Notes: generated from the letters alone by a model not told the origin. A DNA stretch of 64,000 nt from Ferruginibacter albus (GCF_020042285.1 NZ_CP083388.1:1204001-1268000); one strand, 5' to 3'. Positions 28,273 through 36,336 are shown, counted from the first letter of the stretch. Program-made: numbers and translations.

Positions 28273-28577
28273 TATAGTTTGTTTTGGCACATCAATGACA
28301 CTAATATAGCGTGCTTTATGCACTTGACAAATATAATCACCAAAGAAGATTTCTTGGTAAGCCTCATGCAAGAATAGTAAACATAGATGTTTCATAGATA
28401 TTCCATGTTTATATGGTTCAATTTTATTTTGAATTGTAACATTTCTAAAAGTGTTTGAACTAATATTACTAAAACTAAGTTTCCTTTTTTCGTAATTCAA
28501 TTTTCCCGATACAGCGATTCATTGTTGCAACATGCAAATAGTTTTGCGACCTATTATTTTATCAATATTAAAATACT
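28273..28577. other. divergent intergenic region with promoters
   Basis: The 305 bases between the secreted propeller-like gene and the TonB receptor contain a minus-strand TATATTTG box at 28328-28335, 56 bases before the propeller gene, and a plus-strand TAGTTTTG box at 28539-28546, 32 bases before the receptor. I see no iron-box or other operator with confidence. Confidence 0.5.
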
Positions 28578-30968
28578 ATGCTTAAGAGACTTATTGCTAT
28601 GGCAACACTGTTATTTACAATAGTGATTGCATTTGCTCAAACAGGAAACATTAAGGGAGTCATCAAAACATCTGACGGGCAACCGGCAGAGTTTGTAAAT
28701 GTAGAATTAAAAGGTGCTGCCAAAATGCACGCTACCAATAGTGATGGAGAGTATGAAATAAAGAATGTAAAGCCTGGTGCTTATACTATTGTAGTTTCTT
28801 ATGCAGGACTTAAAACACAGGAGCAGAATGTAGAAGTAAAAGCAGGAGAGACTGCTACATCCAACTTTACTTTAAGTGAAAATGCCACGCAGATAGAAGG
28901 TGTTATCATTAATTCGCACCGTGCTAAAACCAGCAGTGATTATGCATCTAAAATGCCTTTGAAGAATTTAGAGAACTCACAGGTATATAATGTAGTATCT
29001 GCCGACCTGATGAAACAACAAGGCACTACTAATTTTGATGATGCGCTAAACAATGTTCCCGGTATTCATAAATTATGGGAATCAACCGGGCGTGGATATG
29101 GCGATGGTGCTGCTTATTATTCTTTAAGAGGTTTTGAAGCACAGGCAACCATAGTAAATGGTTTGCCGGGTGTTACCAGCGGAAGTCTCGATCCTTCCAA
29201 CATAGAAAAAATAGAAGTTATTAAAGGTCCTTCCGGTACTTTATTCGGAAGCAGCCTGATCTCTTATGGTGGTTTTGTAAATACCGTTACCAAAAAACCA
29301 TATGCTGATTTTGGCGGAGAAATAGATTATATAGCAGGCAGCTTTGGATTGAACCGCATCACAGCTGACATCAATACTCCATTAGATAAAGAAAAGAAAG
29401 TGTTATTAAGAGTAAATGCAGCGTATCATTCTGAGAACAATTTCCAGGATGCAGGTTTTAGGGATGCAGTGTTTTTAGCTCCCACATTATCGTATAAAGT
29501 AAACGATCGTTTATCGTTCGACATAAGTACAGAGTTTATGCAGGAAGAAAAAACAAATCCTATGATGTTGTTCCTGGGAAGAAACACGCCGTTGCAATTT
29601 AAAAACTTAGCAGAGCTGAATTACAATCGCAATCTTTCTTTAACCAGTAACGATCTTTCTATTAATAACCCACGCTATAATTTACAGGCACAGATGAAAT
29701 ATAAGCTGTCTGATAAATGGACATCGCAAACGGTGCTATCTAGATGTACTTCTGGATCAGACGGATATTATTCTTATTTGTATGATAATGAGAATGGCAC
29801 CGGGCAATTCAGCTTATGGGTAAGCAAACAAAAAGCACACACCAATACATCAGACATTCAACAAAACTTTATCGGCGATTTTAAAATAGGTTCGGTACGC
29901 AACCGCATGGTAATAGGATTGGATTATTTTGAAAGAAACATCATTGATAACAGTACCGGCTATGCCTGGGTAGAAAATGTAACGCCACAGGGAGATGTGA
30001 ACTACATCTACCCTTATACGGGAGATACTTTAGCGCCGATCTCATTAAGCAAACAATCAGTAGACAATGCATTGGCACCAACCGGCATCAGCAACAGCAA
30101 TTCAAAAGATGAAACGATGAGCGCCTATGTAGCAGACATCGTTAATATTACTCCTAAATTGATTGCTACTGCAAGCATTCGTGCAGATTATTTTCATGTC
30201 ATCAATGGTTATAATCAAACCGGCTTTTCACCAAAATTCGGCTTGGTGTATCAATTGCTTAAAGATAAAATATCGGTATTTGGTAATTATATGAATGGCT
30301 TTAAGAACGTAGCCCCATCACAAGCAGATGATCCTACAGATACCTTGCCCCCAACTATTCAAACCTTTAAGCCGGAGCATGTAAACCAAATGGAGTTTGG
30401 TATTAAAACAGAGCTTTCTGAAAAACTAAATGCTACGTTAAGCTTCTATGATGCTAAAGTTGCCAATGTAGTGATCGCTATACCGGGAACTGTATTTAGT
30501 TCACAAGGCGGTGAAGTGGAAAGCAAAGGTGTTGAATTAGACCTCAATGCAAATCCTGTAAAAGGCTTGAATGTGATTACTGGCTTTAGCTATAACGATA
30601 GTAAAGTAATTAAAGGTGATGATGCCAATGTATGGTTGGAGACAGGCAGAAGACCTATTTATTCCGGTCCTAAAACAATGGCAAACTTTTGGGCAACGTA
30701 CGATTTTAGTAATAAGCTGAAAGGATTCGGCATTGGCTTTGGTGGAAATTATTCCAGCGAGCTGGCGATACTTGACAGCAAAGTTACCGGCACTTTCGTA
30801 TTGCCTTCATACACCGTATTAAATGCTTCTGTTTATTATAATGTAAACAAATTCAGGTTGGCATTGAATGTAGATAATGTAACCAACAAAGATTATTTTA
30901 CAGGTTACTCCACTATCAATCCTCAAAAGCCACGTAACGTAGTAGTTACTTTAGGGTATAAGTTTTAG
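28578..30968 (+). CDS. TonB-dependent outer-membrane receptor, siderophore type
   Basis: The 796-residue protein has a signal peptide (about 1-20) and a carboxypeptidase-like regulatory domain (about 24-105: GNIKGVIKTSDGQPAEFVNVEL). The plug domain (about 125-235) contains SLRGFEAQATIVNGLPG and PSNIEKIEVIKGPSGTLFGS. A beta-barrel follows and ends in the terminal aromatic VTLGYKF. The plug and barrel motifs are those of ferrisiderophore receptors such as FhuA/FoxA. The likely substrate is an iron chelate, but no siderophore or Fur site is seen. It carries a TAGTTTTG promoter box upstream and a terminator downstream. Confidence 0.92.
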   Translation: MLKRLIAMATLLFTIVIAFAQTGNIKGVIKTSDGQPAEFVNVELKGAAKMHATNSDGEYEIKNVKPGAYTIVVSYAGLKTQEQNVEVKAGETATSNFTLSENATQIEGVIINSHRAKTSSDYASKMPLKNLENSQVYNVVSADLMKQQGTTNFDDALNNVPGIHKLWESTGRGYGDGAAYYSLRGFEAQATIVNGLPGVTSGSLDPSNIEKIEVIKGPSGTLFGSSLISYGGFVNTVTKKPYADFGGEIDYIAGSFGLNRITADINTPLDKEKKVLLRVNAAYHSENNFQDAGFRDAVFLAPTLSYKVNDRLSFDISTEFMQEEKTNPMMLFLGRNTPLQFKNLAELNYNRNLSLTSNDLSINNPRYNLQAQMKYKLSDKWTSQTVLSRCTSGSDGYYSYLYDNENGTGQFSLWVSKQKAHTNTSDIQQNFIGDFKIGSVRNRMVIGLDYFERNIIDNSTGYAWVENVTPQGDVNYIYPYTGDTLAPISLSKQSVDNALAPTGISNSNSKDETMSAYVADIVNITPKLIATASIRADYFHVINGYNQTGFSPKFGLVYQLLKDKISVFGNYMNGFKNVAPSQADDPTDTLPPTIQTFKPEHVNQMEFGIKTELSEKLNATLSFYDAKVANVVIAIPGTVFSSQGGEVESKGVELDLNANPVKGLNVITGFSYNDSKVIKGDDANVWLETGRRPIYSGPKTMANFWATYDFSNKLKGFGIGFGGNYSSELAILDSKVTGTFVLPSYTVLNASVYYNVNKFRLALNVDNVTNKDYFTGYSTINPQKPRNVVVTLGYKF

Positions 30969-30993
30969 TTAAGAGAATAGTTTCATTTTTTCT

Positions 30994-31025
30994 GCCGGTG
31001 TAATACAATTGCACCGGCTTTTTTT
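30994..31025 (+). terminator. rho-independent terminator after the TonB receptor
   Basis: The GCCGGTG arm at 30994-31000 pairs with CACCGGC at 31012-31018, with further AA/TT pairs inside. A run of seven or more T follows. Confidence 0.88.
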
Positions 31026-31126
31026 ATTGTATTATAATAGTCTGTAGTTGTTGATCGCGATGTGATTTTATCTGTTAAAGAGGAGGCTAAAAAGCAATCA
31101 TCTTTCTTATTACATTTATCTTCTCA

Positions 31127-31498
31127 ATGAAACATACACTATTAATAATAACTTTTATACTGGGTGCTGTTTCTTCATTCGCCCAAACTGATTATTTTAA
31201 TCTTAAGCCGGATACATTAATTGATAAAAAAGAATCCGTTAAATACATTCTTGATTCCTTGCATAAATGTGTAACTGCTTTTGATAGTGCGGGTAAGCAA
31301 CTGTGGATAACTGACTTAGTGAAAGCTGAAAAAGAATTATTTCATCCACAAGATAAAGAGGAAGAATTTGCTATAGCAATGGACTTTATCGATGTAATTA
31401 ACCTGGGAGATAAGTTGCTTTCATTTGAAAGCTTTCATATATGCTATGGTACAATAGATAAAAAAAGCGGCAGTATTCAGCTTAGTGGTTGTGATTAG
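31127..31498 (+). CDS. small secreted protein, unknown function
   Basis: The 123-residue protein has a signal peptide (MKHTLLIITFILGAVSSFAQ). The mature part is hydrophilic with two Cys near the C-terminus (SFHICYGTI and SGCD) that could form a disulfide. FDSAGKQLWITDLV is reminiscent of a propeller-like strand. No family is recognised. AGGAGG lies about 40 bases upstream, too far to be a normal ribosome-binding site. It stands alone downstream of the receptor terminator and has its own intergenic space. Confidence 0.72.
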   Translation: MKHTLLIITFILGAVSSFAQTDYFNLKPDTLIDKKESVKYILDSLHKCVTAFDSAGKQLWITDLVKAEKELFHPQDKEEEFAIAMDFIDVINLGDKLLSFESFHICYGTIDKKSGSIQLSGCD

Positions 31499-31508
31499 AA
31501 TTCCTGCC

Positions 31509-31608
31509 GTTGTTGGTGCCTGACCAAAGACAGGGTTAATTTGTTATTGTTGGAACGAGTTGGGTTACTTACTATGAATAAATAGTTGTTGATCAGGCGA
31601 CCAACAAC
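31509..31608. repeat. imperfect inverted copies of a ~20-base dispersed repeat
   Basis: GTTGTTGGTGCCTGACCAA at 31509-31527 pairs imperfectly with 31586-31608 (one indel, one mismatch). A third related copy lies at 33352-33374. The copies flank an intergenic stretch between two genes. They may be remnants of a small mobile or structural element. Confidence 0.5.
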
Positions 31609-31623
31609 GTAAGAGGATGTCAT

Positions 31624-31860
31624 CTATATTGGCAATAAATCCTTTATATCAACGCCTAATCCTTTACTGATCCGATACAGAGTTATATAACTTAGGTTTA
31701 CCTTCCCGGCTTCTATTTTAGACATGGTCGATTTCTCGAAATTGCAATTAATCGAAAGCTGGTTTTGGGTCATGTCTTTATTACGACGGATAGAGCGGAT
31801 CTTCTTTCCAAGTGCCAATAATAATAGAGAATCATCCATATATCTGGTAAAAGTACCCAT
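31624..31860 (-). CDS. XRE-family transcriptional regulator
   Basis: The 78-residue protein is a single helix-turn-helix domain: LGKKIRSIRRNKDMTQNQLSINC at about 17-39 (helices 1-2), then FEKSTMSKIEAGKVNLSYITLYRISKGLGVDIKDLL. SKIEAGK is the typical recognition-helix end. It probably binds DNA as a dimer. It is divergent from a response regulator gene, with 127 bases between the starts. That region contains a GGCAAA-N9-TTTGCC dyad, a plausible operator. Confidence 0.9.
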   Translation of the reverse strand: MGTFTRYMDDSLLLLALGKKIRSIRRNKDMTQNQLSINCNFEKSTMSKIEAGKVNLSYITLYRISKGLGVDIKDLLPI

Positions 31861-31900
31861 AACTGTACTATAAGAGGTTAATCTATTCGCCTATAAAGTT

Positions 31901-31921
31901 GGCAAATACGCCTACTTTGCC
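31901..31921. promoter_or_regulatory. candidate operator dyad between xre and response regulator
   Basis: GGCAAA at 31901-31906 and TTTGCC at 31916-31921 form a perfect 6-bp dyad with a 9-base spacer. CGCCTA is repeated directly at 31888 and 31909, 21 bases or two helical turns apart. It is a likely binding site for the XRE protein, but that is inference. Confidence 0.4.
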
Positions 31922-31987
31922 TATATTGTAGAAACTTCCAATATCAACCACACTATAATCAGCCATTTAACCTTTAACCAATAAAAA

Positions 31988-32404
31988 ATGGCTAAAATAT
32001 TAATCGTAGAAGATAATGATGAATTAAGAGAGTTCTTTGTTATACTACTTAACCTCAATAAGCACGCCGCGATTGCTGTTTCTACTAAAAAAGAAATAGT
32101 AACGCAAATTGAATTGCTAATTCCCGACCTGATAATAATGGATGTAATGCTCGGTAATGAAGATGGAAGAGAAATATGCAAAGAGATAAAGAAATCACAT
32201 AAGAATATCAAAATACTTTTAATGTCGGCAAGTCCAAAACTATTGCAAAATTATAAAGACTGCAATGCTGATGGAACAATAGAAAAACCCTTTGAATTAA
32301 AAAGTATCCTGGATAAGATTGAATCATTGTTAGAAATAAAATTAGAAGTTCCTTCTTTAGTGTTGGCAAAAAAATGGACATTAGTAAAAATTGGGCCTCA
32401 TTGA
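31988..32404 (+). CDS. single-domain response regulator
   Basis: The 138-residue protein is a receiver domain: acidic pair near residues 9-11 (VEDNDE), phosphorylation site Asp52 in LIIMDVMLG, Ser81 in LLMSAS and Lys101 in EKPFE. About 20 residues follow the receiver without a DNA-binding domain. It may relay phosphate to another protein or control a partner by binding. No histidine kinase gene is next to it. It is divergent from the small XRE regulator. Confidence 0.9.
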   Translation: MAKILIVEDNDELREFFVILLNLNKHAAIAVSTKKEIVTQIELLIPDLIIMDVMLGNEDGREICKEIKKSHKNIKILLMSASPKLLQNYKDCNADGTIEKPFELKSILDKIESLLEIKLEVPSLVLAKKWTLVKIGPH

Positions 32405-32499
32405 TTTTTACTCCGTGTTTTAACACGCATATAGTTACGATGGATCTATTTCTTCGAAAATCAAATAATCTCATTTCTTTATAATGCAGTAATAAAAAA

Positions 32500-32529
32500 A
32501 ACCACCCTTCCTGGAAAGGAAAGGCGGTT
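32500..32529 (-). terminator. rho-independent terminator of the minus-strand small gene
   Basis: A 12-bp stem with two mismatches (32500-32511 with 32518-32529) has a 6-base loop. On the minus strand it is followed by a run of eight T. Confidence 0.7.
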
Positions 32530-32567
32530 GTTTATGTGTACCCTACTAGAACAAAAAGTTAAGATGT

Positions 32568-32921
32568 TTAGGATTGGTTTTTCTTTGGCGCAGGTCTTTT
32601 TCTTTCCGGTTTTCTTTTGCCGCCGGCTTGTTCATATTGGCTGCTGCTTTTGCCGTACTTGGATGCAACGCCTGTTAAAATGCGTTCGTTCCAATCTCTT
32701 AGTTCTTTTTCTTTGTCTTTTAAAAAATTCAATTTGTCATCAACAGTGCTAAGAATGGTATTGTATTCATCCATAGCATTTTTTACATTATCAATAGCGC
32801 CCTGGTAGTTCGCCTGTGTAAGATCATTACCTAGATCAAAATTACTGTCGATGCTTTTTACAGATGCGATACGGCGGAAGGCTTTTTCGTATGCGCGGGA
32901 GGAAGTTTTTTTACGTGCCAT
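32568..32921 (-). CDS. conserved-looking basic coiled-coil protein, unknown function
   Basis: The 117-residue protein is helical in its middle (about 30-80: AIDNVKNAMDEYNTILSTVDDKLNFLKDKEKELRDWNERIL) and ends in a basic tail rich in Lys, Arg and Pro. No signal peptide is present, so it is cytoplasmic. It may bind nucleic acid through its tail, but this is only suggested by charge. It has a good terminator. The 21-bp repeat array begins 110 bases upstream of its start. Confidence 0.75.
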   Translation of the reverse strand: MARKKTSSRAYEKAFRRIASVKSIDSNFDLGNDLTQANYQGAIDNVKNAMDEYNTILSTVDDKLNFLKDKEKELRDWNERILTGVASKYGKSSSQYEQAGGKRKPERKRPAPKKNQS

Positions 32922-33033
32922 TTTAAAGAGTTTAGATTATTACTATTGTGTTCGATCTGTTATAGAGTGAAAAAACATTACAAAGATTGCATGGCAACGA
33001 TAAAGAAGAGGTTGATAATTGTCTAATTTTTGT

Positions 33034-33264
33034 TTGTTATTACACATTGAGTGTTTGTTATAGCACAATGAGTGTTTATTGTGACAACTTGTACGTTACT
33101 AATGGCACTTTAAGTGTTTCTTGCGGCACAACGAGTGTTACTTACAACACAATGAGTATTTATTGTGGCAGCTTGTGCGTTTGTTATAGCATAATAAGTG
33201 TTTGTTATAGCAGCTTTAGTATTTGTTACTGCACAACGAGTGTTTGTTGTAAACACTTGAATGG
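33034..33264. repeat. array of eleven 21-bp degenerate tandem repeats
   Basis: Eleven head-to-tail units of exactly 21 bases run without gaps. The common core is CACAATGAGTGT preceded by TTGTTATAG. Most units keep a CAC-N5-GTG dyad (for example units 1, 2, 4, 5 and 10). Units 3 and 7 share a different core with CTTGT. Units differ at several positions, so this is an old or diversifying array rather than a fresh expansion. It is not a CRISPR: there are no unique spacers. Confidence 0.85.
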
Positions 33265-33351
33265 CTATTAGAAACACTTATTGTGTGGTTAATAATGTAG
33301 AAGTTGTTGGTAGGGAAGTGGGAGTTACTACAATTTTTGCTGTGTGAATTG

Positions 33352-33374
33352 TTGTTCGTCAGGCAACCAATAAC
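33352..33374. repeat. third copy of the dispersed ~23-base repeat
   Basis: It matches the copy at 31586-31608 in the form TTGTT-gTCAGGC-ACCAA-AAC with a few changes. It lies downstream of the 21-bp array. Confidence 0.45.
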
Positions 33375-33434
33375 GACGAGAGAAAGAAGAATGGTTTAAT
33401 CAAAAGAGCTATATGAAAGAGTAAATAAACAATA

Positions 33435-33442
33435 TACATTTG
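33435..33442 (+). promoter_or_regulatory. -7 box of the 63-residue gene
   Basis: TACATTTG, a perfect TAnnTTTG match, lies 39 bases upstream of the ATG at 33481. Confidence 0.45.
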
Positions 33443-33480
33443 AGAGTATTTTTTTATTATTTACTTTTAAATTAAATGTC

Positions 33481-33672
33481 ATGTCAACTCAAAAGATTAA
33501 AAAATTCCCAGAACCTCCATTAACTTATCATATAAATCCTAATGAGATTTATAATCAGATCAGCACATTTTTAACCAATAACAAACAAGTAAAGGTTATA
33601 TCATTAAGTGCCACATCGCTGTTTGATGGTTCTAATGGACAAAATGTAGCCTATTTGATTTACACAGATTAG
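33481..33672 (+). CDS. small protein, unknown function
   Basis: The 63-residue protein is soluble and without a signal peptide. It has a NEIYNQISTFLTNNKQVKVISLSATS segment with alternating helix and strand. The gene is credible because a -7 box lies 39 bases upstream and a clear hairpin terminator follows 24 bases after the stop. No family is recognised. Confidence 0.65.
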   Translation: MSTQKIKKFPEPPLTYHINPNEIYNQISTFLTNNKQVKVISLSATSLFDGSNGQNVAYLIYTD

Positions 33673-33695
33673 GTAAATAACACTTTACAATATTA

Positions 33696-33720
33696 AAAAG
33701 AGACATATTATGTCTCTTTT
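33696..33720 (+). terminator. rho-independent terminator
   Basis: An 11-bp perfect stem (33696-33706 with 33710-33720) ends in T-rich sequence, 24 bases after the stop of the 63-residue gene. Confidence 0.8.
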
Positions 33721-33770
33721 GTTTTTAAATACTTGTCTCTTATTATCAGTACTTTTTTTATCTTCCTTGA

Positions 33771-34184
33771 ATGAAAACAATGCTATTGTCCATTTTCTTA
33801 CTTTGTTCTATTAATTCGTTTAGTCAAAAAATAACTTATCACTATTTAGCAGGTACATGGGAAATAGTAGGTTGTGAAAAAAGTAACGGAGCTGCGAGAC
33901 CGGTCCTTGTTGCAACATTTATAGACAGTTCAACAATGTACTTCAAGTTTATAACTAATAAATGGGGAGACTCGCTCTTTATGTATTATAAAATCGATAC
34001 TCTTACAAATCCCGTTTCTATTAATACACGGTTGACGGACAAACAATTCGAGAAAGATGTAAGAATATTTTTAAATCCCATCGATAATAATGTGATACAA
34101 TTTCAAGGGTATCCTTTTGGCAATCACAAAACAAAACAATGGGAACCTAATTCGGAAAGGGGGTTATTTATACGAAGAAATTGA
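33771..34184 (+). CDS. secreted lipocalin-like small protein, unknown function
   Basis: The 137-residue protein has a signal peptide (MKTMLLSIFLLCSINSFSQ). The mature part starts with YLAGTWEIVGCEKSNG, like the GTW strand of bacterial lipocalin-like (DUF-type) proteins, and continues with several strands. The mature protein has a single Cys, so no intramolecular disulfide is expected. It is likely periplasmic or secreted. The resemblance is to the GTW opening only, so the family is tentative. It is separated from the next gene by 215 bases. Confidence 0.7.
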   Translation: MKTMLLSIFLLCSINSFSQKITYHYLAGTWEIVGCEKSNGAARPVLVATFIDSSTMYFKFITNKWGDSLFMYYKIDTLTNPVSINTRLTDKQFEKDVRIFLNPIDNNVIQFQGYPFGNHKTKQWEPNSERGLFIRRN

Positions 34185-34399
34185 TCCCTCTCTTTCTTGC
34201 TTCTTTTTACGGGTATCAAAATAAAAGCCTACGTTCCGATAATTAGTGTTATCTTCACAAAGTGATATAGTTCTTTAGCACTCTCTACGATCGAATAGAT
34301 TTATACTTATTTTCTCTTTAATTATATTTTCCTTCTTTTTTCAGTCTGCTCTTTTCTACCTCACAGGTATTTTAATTTATTATTTAAAAATTATTTTTT

Positions 34400-34693
34400 A
34401 TGAACATTTATGTTTCAAACTTGAGCTTCAATACTGGAGAAGCAGAATTAGAAAAACTTTTTTCAACTTACGGAGCAGTTAATTCCGTAAAGATCATCAA
34501 CGACAAAGAAACGGGCAGACCTCGTGGATTTGGTTTTGTGGAAATGTCTTCAGAAGAAGAAGGCAGAAATGCAATATCGGCACTTGATGGTAAAGAATTG
34601 GAAGGCAGAAATATGTGTGCAACTGTTGCAAGACAAAAAACAGAAGGCTTTAAAAGCATAGGAAGCCGTAGTAATCACAGTAAGATCTGGTAA
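34400..34693 (+). CDS. RRM-domain RNA-binding protein
   Basis: The 97-residue protein is a single RNA recognition motif. RNP2 is NIYVSNLSF at residues 2-10 and RNP1 is RGFGFVEM at about 42-49. The rest of the fold (ELEKLFSTYGAVNSVKI, EEGRNAISALDGKELEGR) is complete. A short basic tail follows. Such proteins bind single-stranded RNA in the cytoplasm and are often cold-induced; the ~215-base AT-rich upstream region could hold such control, but no motif proves it. A strong terminator follows. Confidence 0.95.
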   Translation: MNIYVSNLSFNTGEAELEKLFSTYGAVNSVKIINDKETGRPRGFGFVEMSSEEEGRNAISALDGKELEGRNMCATVARQKTEGFKSIGSRSNHSKIW

Positions 34694-34714
34694 GCATATC
34701 TAACAAATAAAATG

Positions 34715-34736
34715 AAGGGCTCTAAGTAGAGCCCTT
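34715..34736 (+). terminator. rho-independent terminator after the RRM gene
   Basis: AAGGGCTCTA at 34715-34724 pairs with TAGAGCCCTT at 34727-34736, and a T-rich tail follows. Confidence 0.88.
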
Positions 34737-34781
34737 TTATTTTTATAATGATCTTAAGTTGAATTCGTGAAGATCAAATTA

Positions 34782-35210
34782 TTATTCAGCAACTCGTTTT
34801 GCTTTTGTATACCTGAATATTTTGCCAGGTGGCGGCAGGTCTTCCATTCCTTCATAGGCTTCTTTGGGGTAACTGTTCCTGCTATAAAATTGCCCGGTTA
34901 CAATAATACCTGTTTTCCATGCAATGGAATCATTTTCCGGGTTCCATATTGACGTGTCGGCAGGCTCTATGTAAATACAATGTTCAGTAAGCTCTTTTTT
35001 ATTCCGGTCTTGCCACTTAAGCCACTCAGGGCACGCACATCCCATTCCAACGAATTGTAGTCGTAAGGTCTCGATCTTATTTTCTAAAGTATTTGTTGAA
35101 TCCCACAGCATTTTTGGTGTGCTGCTTTTTGTAAGAGTATCTTTTACAGGCAGCTTATGATCAGTTGTTTTACTTTGACAACAAGTTAAAAGACTAACGA
35201 ATGATACCAA
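34782..35210 (-). CDS. lipoprotein, probable frameshift near its N-terminus
   Basis: The open frame gives 142 residues starting from TTG at 35210, with FVSLLTCC as a lipobox but without a normal charged n-region. An ATG at 35256 overlaps the stop of the preceding gene (TAATG) and would start the protein properly, but it is out of frame because of a run of seven T on the minus strand (35241-35247). With six T the start would read MKAFFRGTSPISIIRLV, then the lipobox. The mature part contains GMGCACPEWLKW and a DTSIWNPEND stretch. No family is recognised. It could be an assembly error or a real phase-variable tract. Confidence 0.75.
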   Translation of the reverse strand: MVSFVSLLTCCQSKTTDHKLPVKDTLTKSSTPKMLWDSTNTLENKIETLRLQFVGMGCACPEWLKWQDRNKKELTEHCIYIEPADTSIWNPENDSIAWKTGIIVTGQFYSRNSYPKEAYEGMEDLPPPGKIFRYTKAKRVAE

Positions 35211-35255
35211 CCGTATGATTGATATCGGAGATGTACCACGAAAAAAATGCTTTCA

Positions 35256-35768
35256 TTATTCTTTATATGCATGATTAATATAGTAATTAATAAGATGCTT
35301 TTTTCTTTCCTCTTTAAGAGAAGCAATTAATTGAATTTGCGATTCAGAAAAAAAATGCTCCGGAGTATTTACTCCAAAATTATTAAGTAGATAATCGATC
35401 AATGTCATTGGTATTCTTTTGTCTTCAGCCTGGCACAGAAACCAATCTGTTGTATCTGCTGCGTTTTTAGCAAGTGTCTGCCAAAAAGCAGTAAAATCTT
35501 TTTCAATAAGATACTTTGAAGCGATCATCCTTACGCTGGCTTTGCGATGGTTAGTGAGAATTAGATAATCCTTATTTTTTAAATGCCTAAGCTTTTGCAT
35601 TCCTTTAATGGATACTGTGTCAAATTTTACAGGATTGTTATTATTTGTTTCAGGGAATTGTTGTAAAACTGCAAGAATTCCGGAAGGTAGTTGAAGCGAA
35701 TCAAAAGAGTTTTGAGAATAGCAGCTTTTTGCCACGAAGAATAAGAATAGTATGCAAATATTTTTCAT
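35256..35768 (-). CDS. secreted protein, unknown function
   Basis: The 170-residue protein has a signal peptide (MKNICILFLFFVAKSCYSQ). The mature part is largely helical. It has KDYLILTNHRKASVRMIASKYL in the middle and FSESQIQLIASLKEERKKHL near the end. Its stop overlaps the ATG of the downstream lipoprotein, which implies translational coupling. The family is not recognised. Confidence 0.75.
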   Translation of the reverse strand: MKNICILFLFFVAKSCYSQNSFDSLQLPSGILAVLQQFPETNNNNPVKFDTVSIKGMQKLRHLKNKDYLILTNHRKASVRMIASKYLIEKDFTAFWQTLAKNAADTTDWFLCQAEDKRIPMTLIDYLLNNFGVNTPEHFFSESQIQLIASLKEERKKHLINYYINHAYKE

Positions 35769-35833
35769 AGATCGTATAGCTGGAAATTAAATCTTGTAAG
35801 TATTTTAATTATATCGATGATTTTAATAGATCG

Positions 35834-36283
35834 TTATTTTAGTTCTTCCGCCAAGCCAATTAAAAGCCCTTCGGTTCCACGAATATAACAGAGTCGGTAT
35901 ACATTTTCATACTGAACTATTTCGCCAACCAGTTGCGCTCCATGTTTAGTAGTTAGTCTTGATACCAGCTCATCAATATCTTCAACCGTGAACATAACAC
36001 GTAAATACCCCAGCGCATTTACAGGAGCATCACGATGGTATGCAATAACAGCAGGTGTAAGAAACCGGGATATCTCAAGCCGGCTGTGTCCGTCGGGTGT
36101 AACCATCATAGCAATCTCCACAGACTGGTTACCAAGCCCCGTTACACGACCGGCCCATTCACCTTCTACCATTGCCCGTCCCTCCAGTTTCAAACCTATT
36201 TCTGTAAAAAAAGCAATAGCAGTATCCAGTGATTGAACTACGATACCGACATTGTCCATTCGTAGAAGTTTGTTTTTTGTCAT
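35834..36283 (-). CDS. VOC superfamily (glyoxalase/bleomycin-resistance-like) protein
   Basis: The 149-residue cytoplasmic protein has paired beta-alpha-beta-beta-beta modules: MDNVGIVVQSLDTAIAFFTEIGLKLEGR at the N-terminus and LRVMFTVEDIDELVSRLTTKHGAQLVGEIV in the second half. The SRLEISRFL segment and the C-terminal YRLCYIRGTEGLLIGLAEEL strand carry a Glu near the metal site. Members are lyases, dioxygenases or resistance proteins, and nothing here distinguishes them. It lies among unrelated secreted-protein genes. Confidence 0.88.
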   Translation of the reverse strand: MTKNKLLRMDNVGIVVQSLDTAIAFFTEIGLKLEGRAMVEGEWAGRVTGLGNQSVEIAMMVTPDGHSRLEISRFLTPAVIAYHRDAPVNALGYLRVMFTVEDIDELVSRLTTKHGAQLVGEIVQYENVYRLCYIRGTEGLLIGLAEELK

Positions 36284-36336
36284 TGGGTGATTGTTTTGTT
36301 TATTTTAAGCATCTGCCTTTTTGCAGGTATATAATC

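Larger units (their letters stand above)
32922..33480. other. gene-poor region with tandem and dispersed repeats
   Basis: These 559 bases hold the eleven-unit 21-bp repeat array (33034-33264), one copy of the dispersed repeat (33352-33374) and the promoter box of the next small gene. The frame through the array (32987-33271) stays open because 21 is a multiple of three, and I do not regard it as a gene. Confidence 0.6.

Noticed and set aside
28273-28500. Upstream extension of the secreted propeller-like protein
   Set aside because: The extension has no signal peptide and covers the promoter region; the ATG at 28272 gives a normal signal peptide and the shared upstream element ends just before it.
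33034-33264. CRISPR array
   Set aside because: The units follow each other without unique spacers and no cas genes are present.
32987-33271. A 94-residue open frame with VCYxTxS-like heptads through the 21-bp array
   Set aside because: The frame is open only because the repeat length is a multiple of three; there is no promoter, and the composition is that of the repeats.
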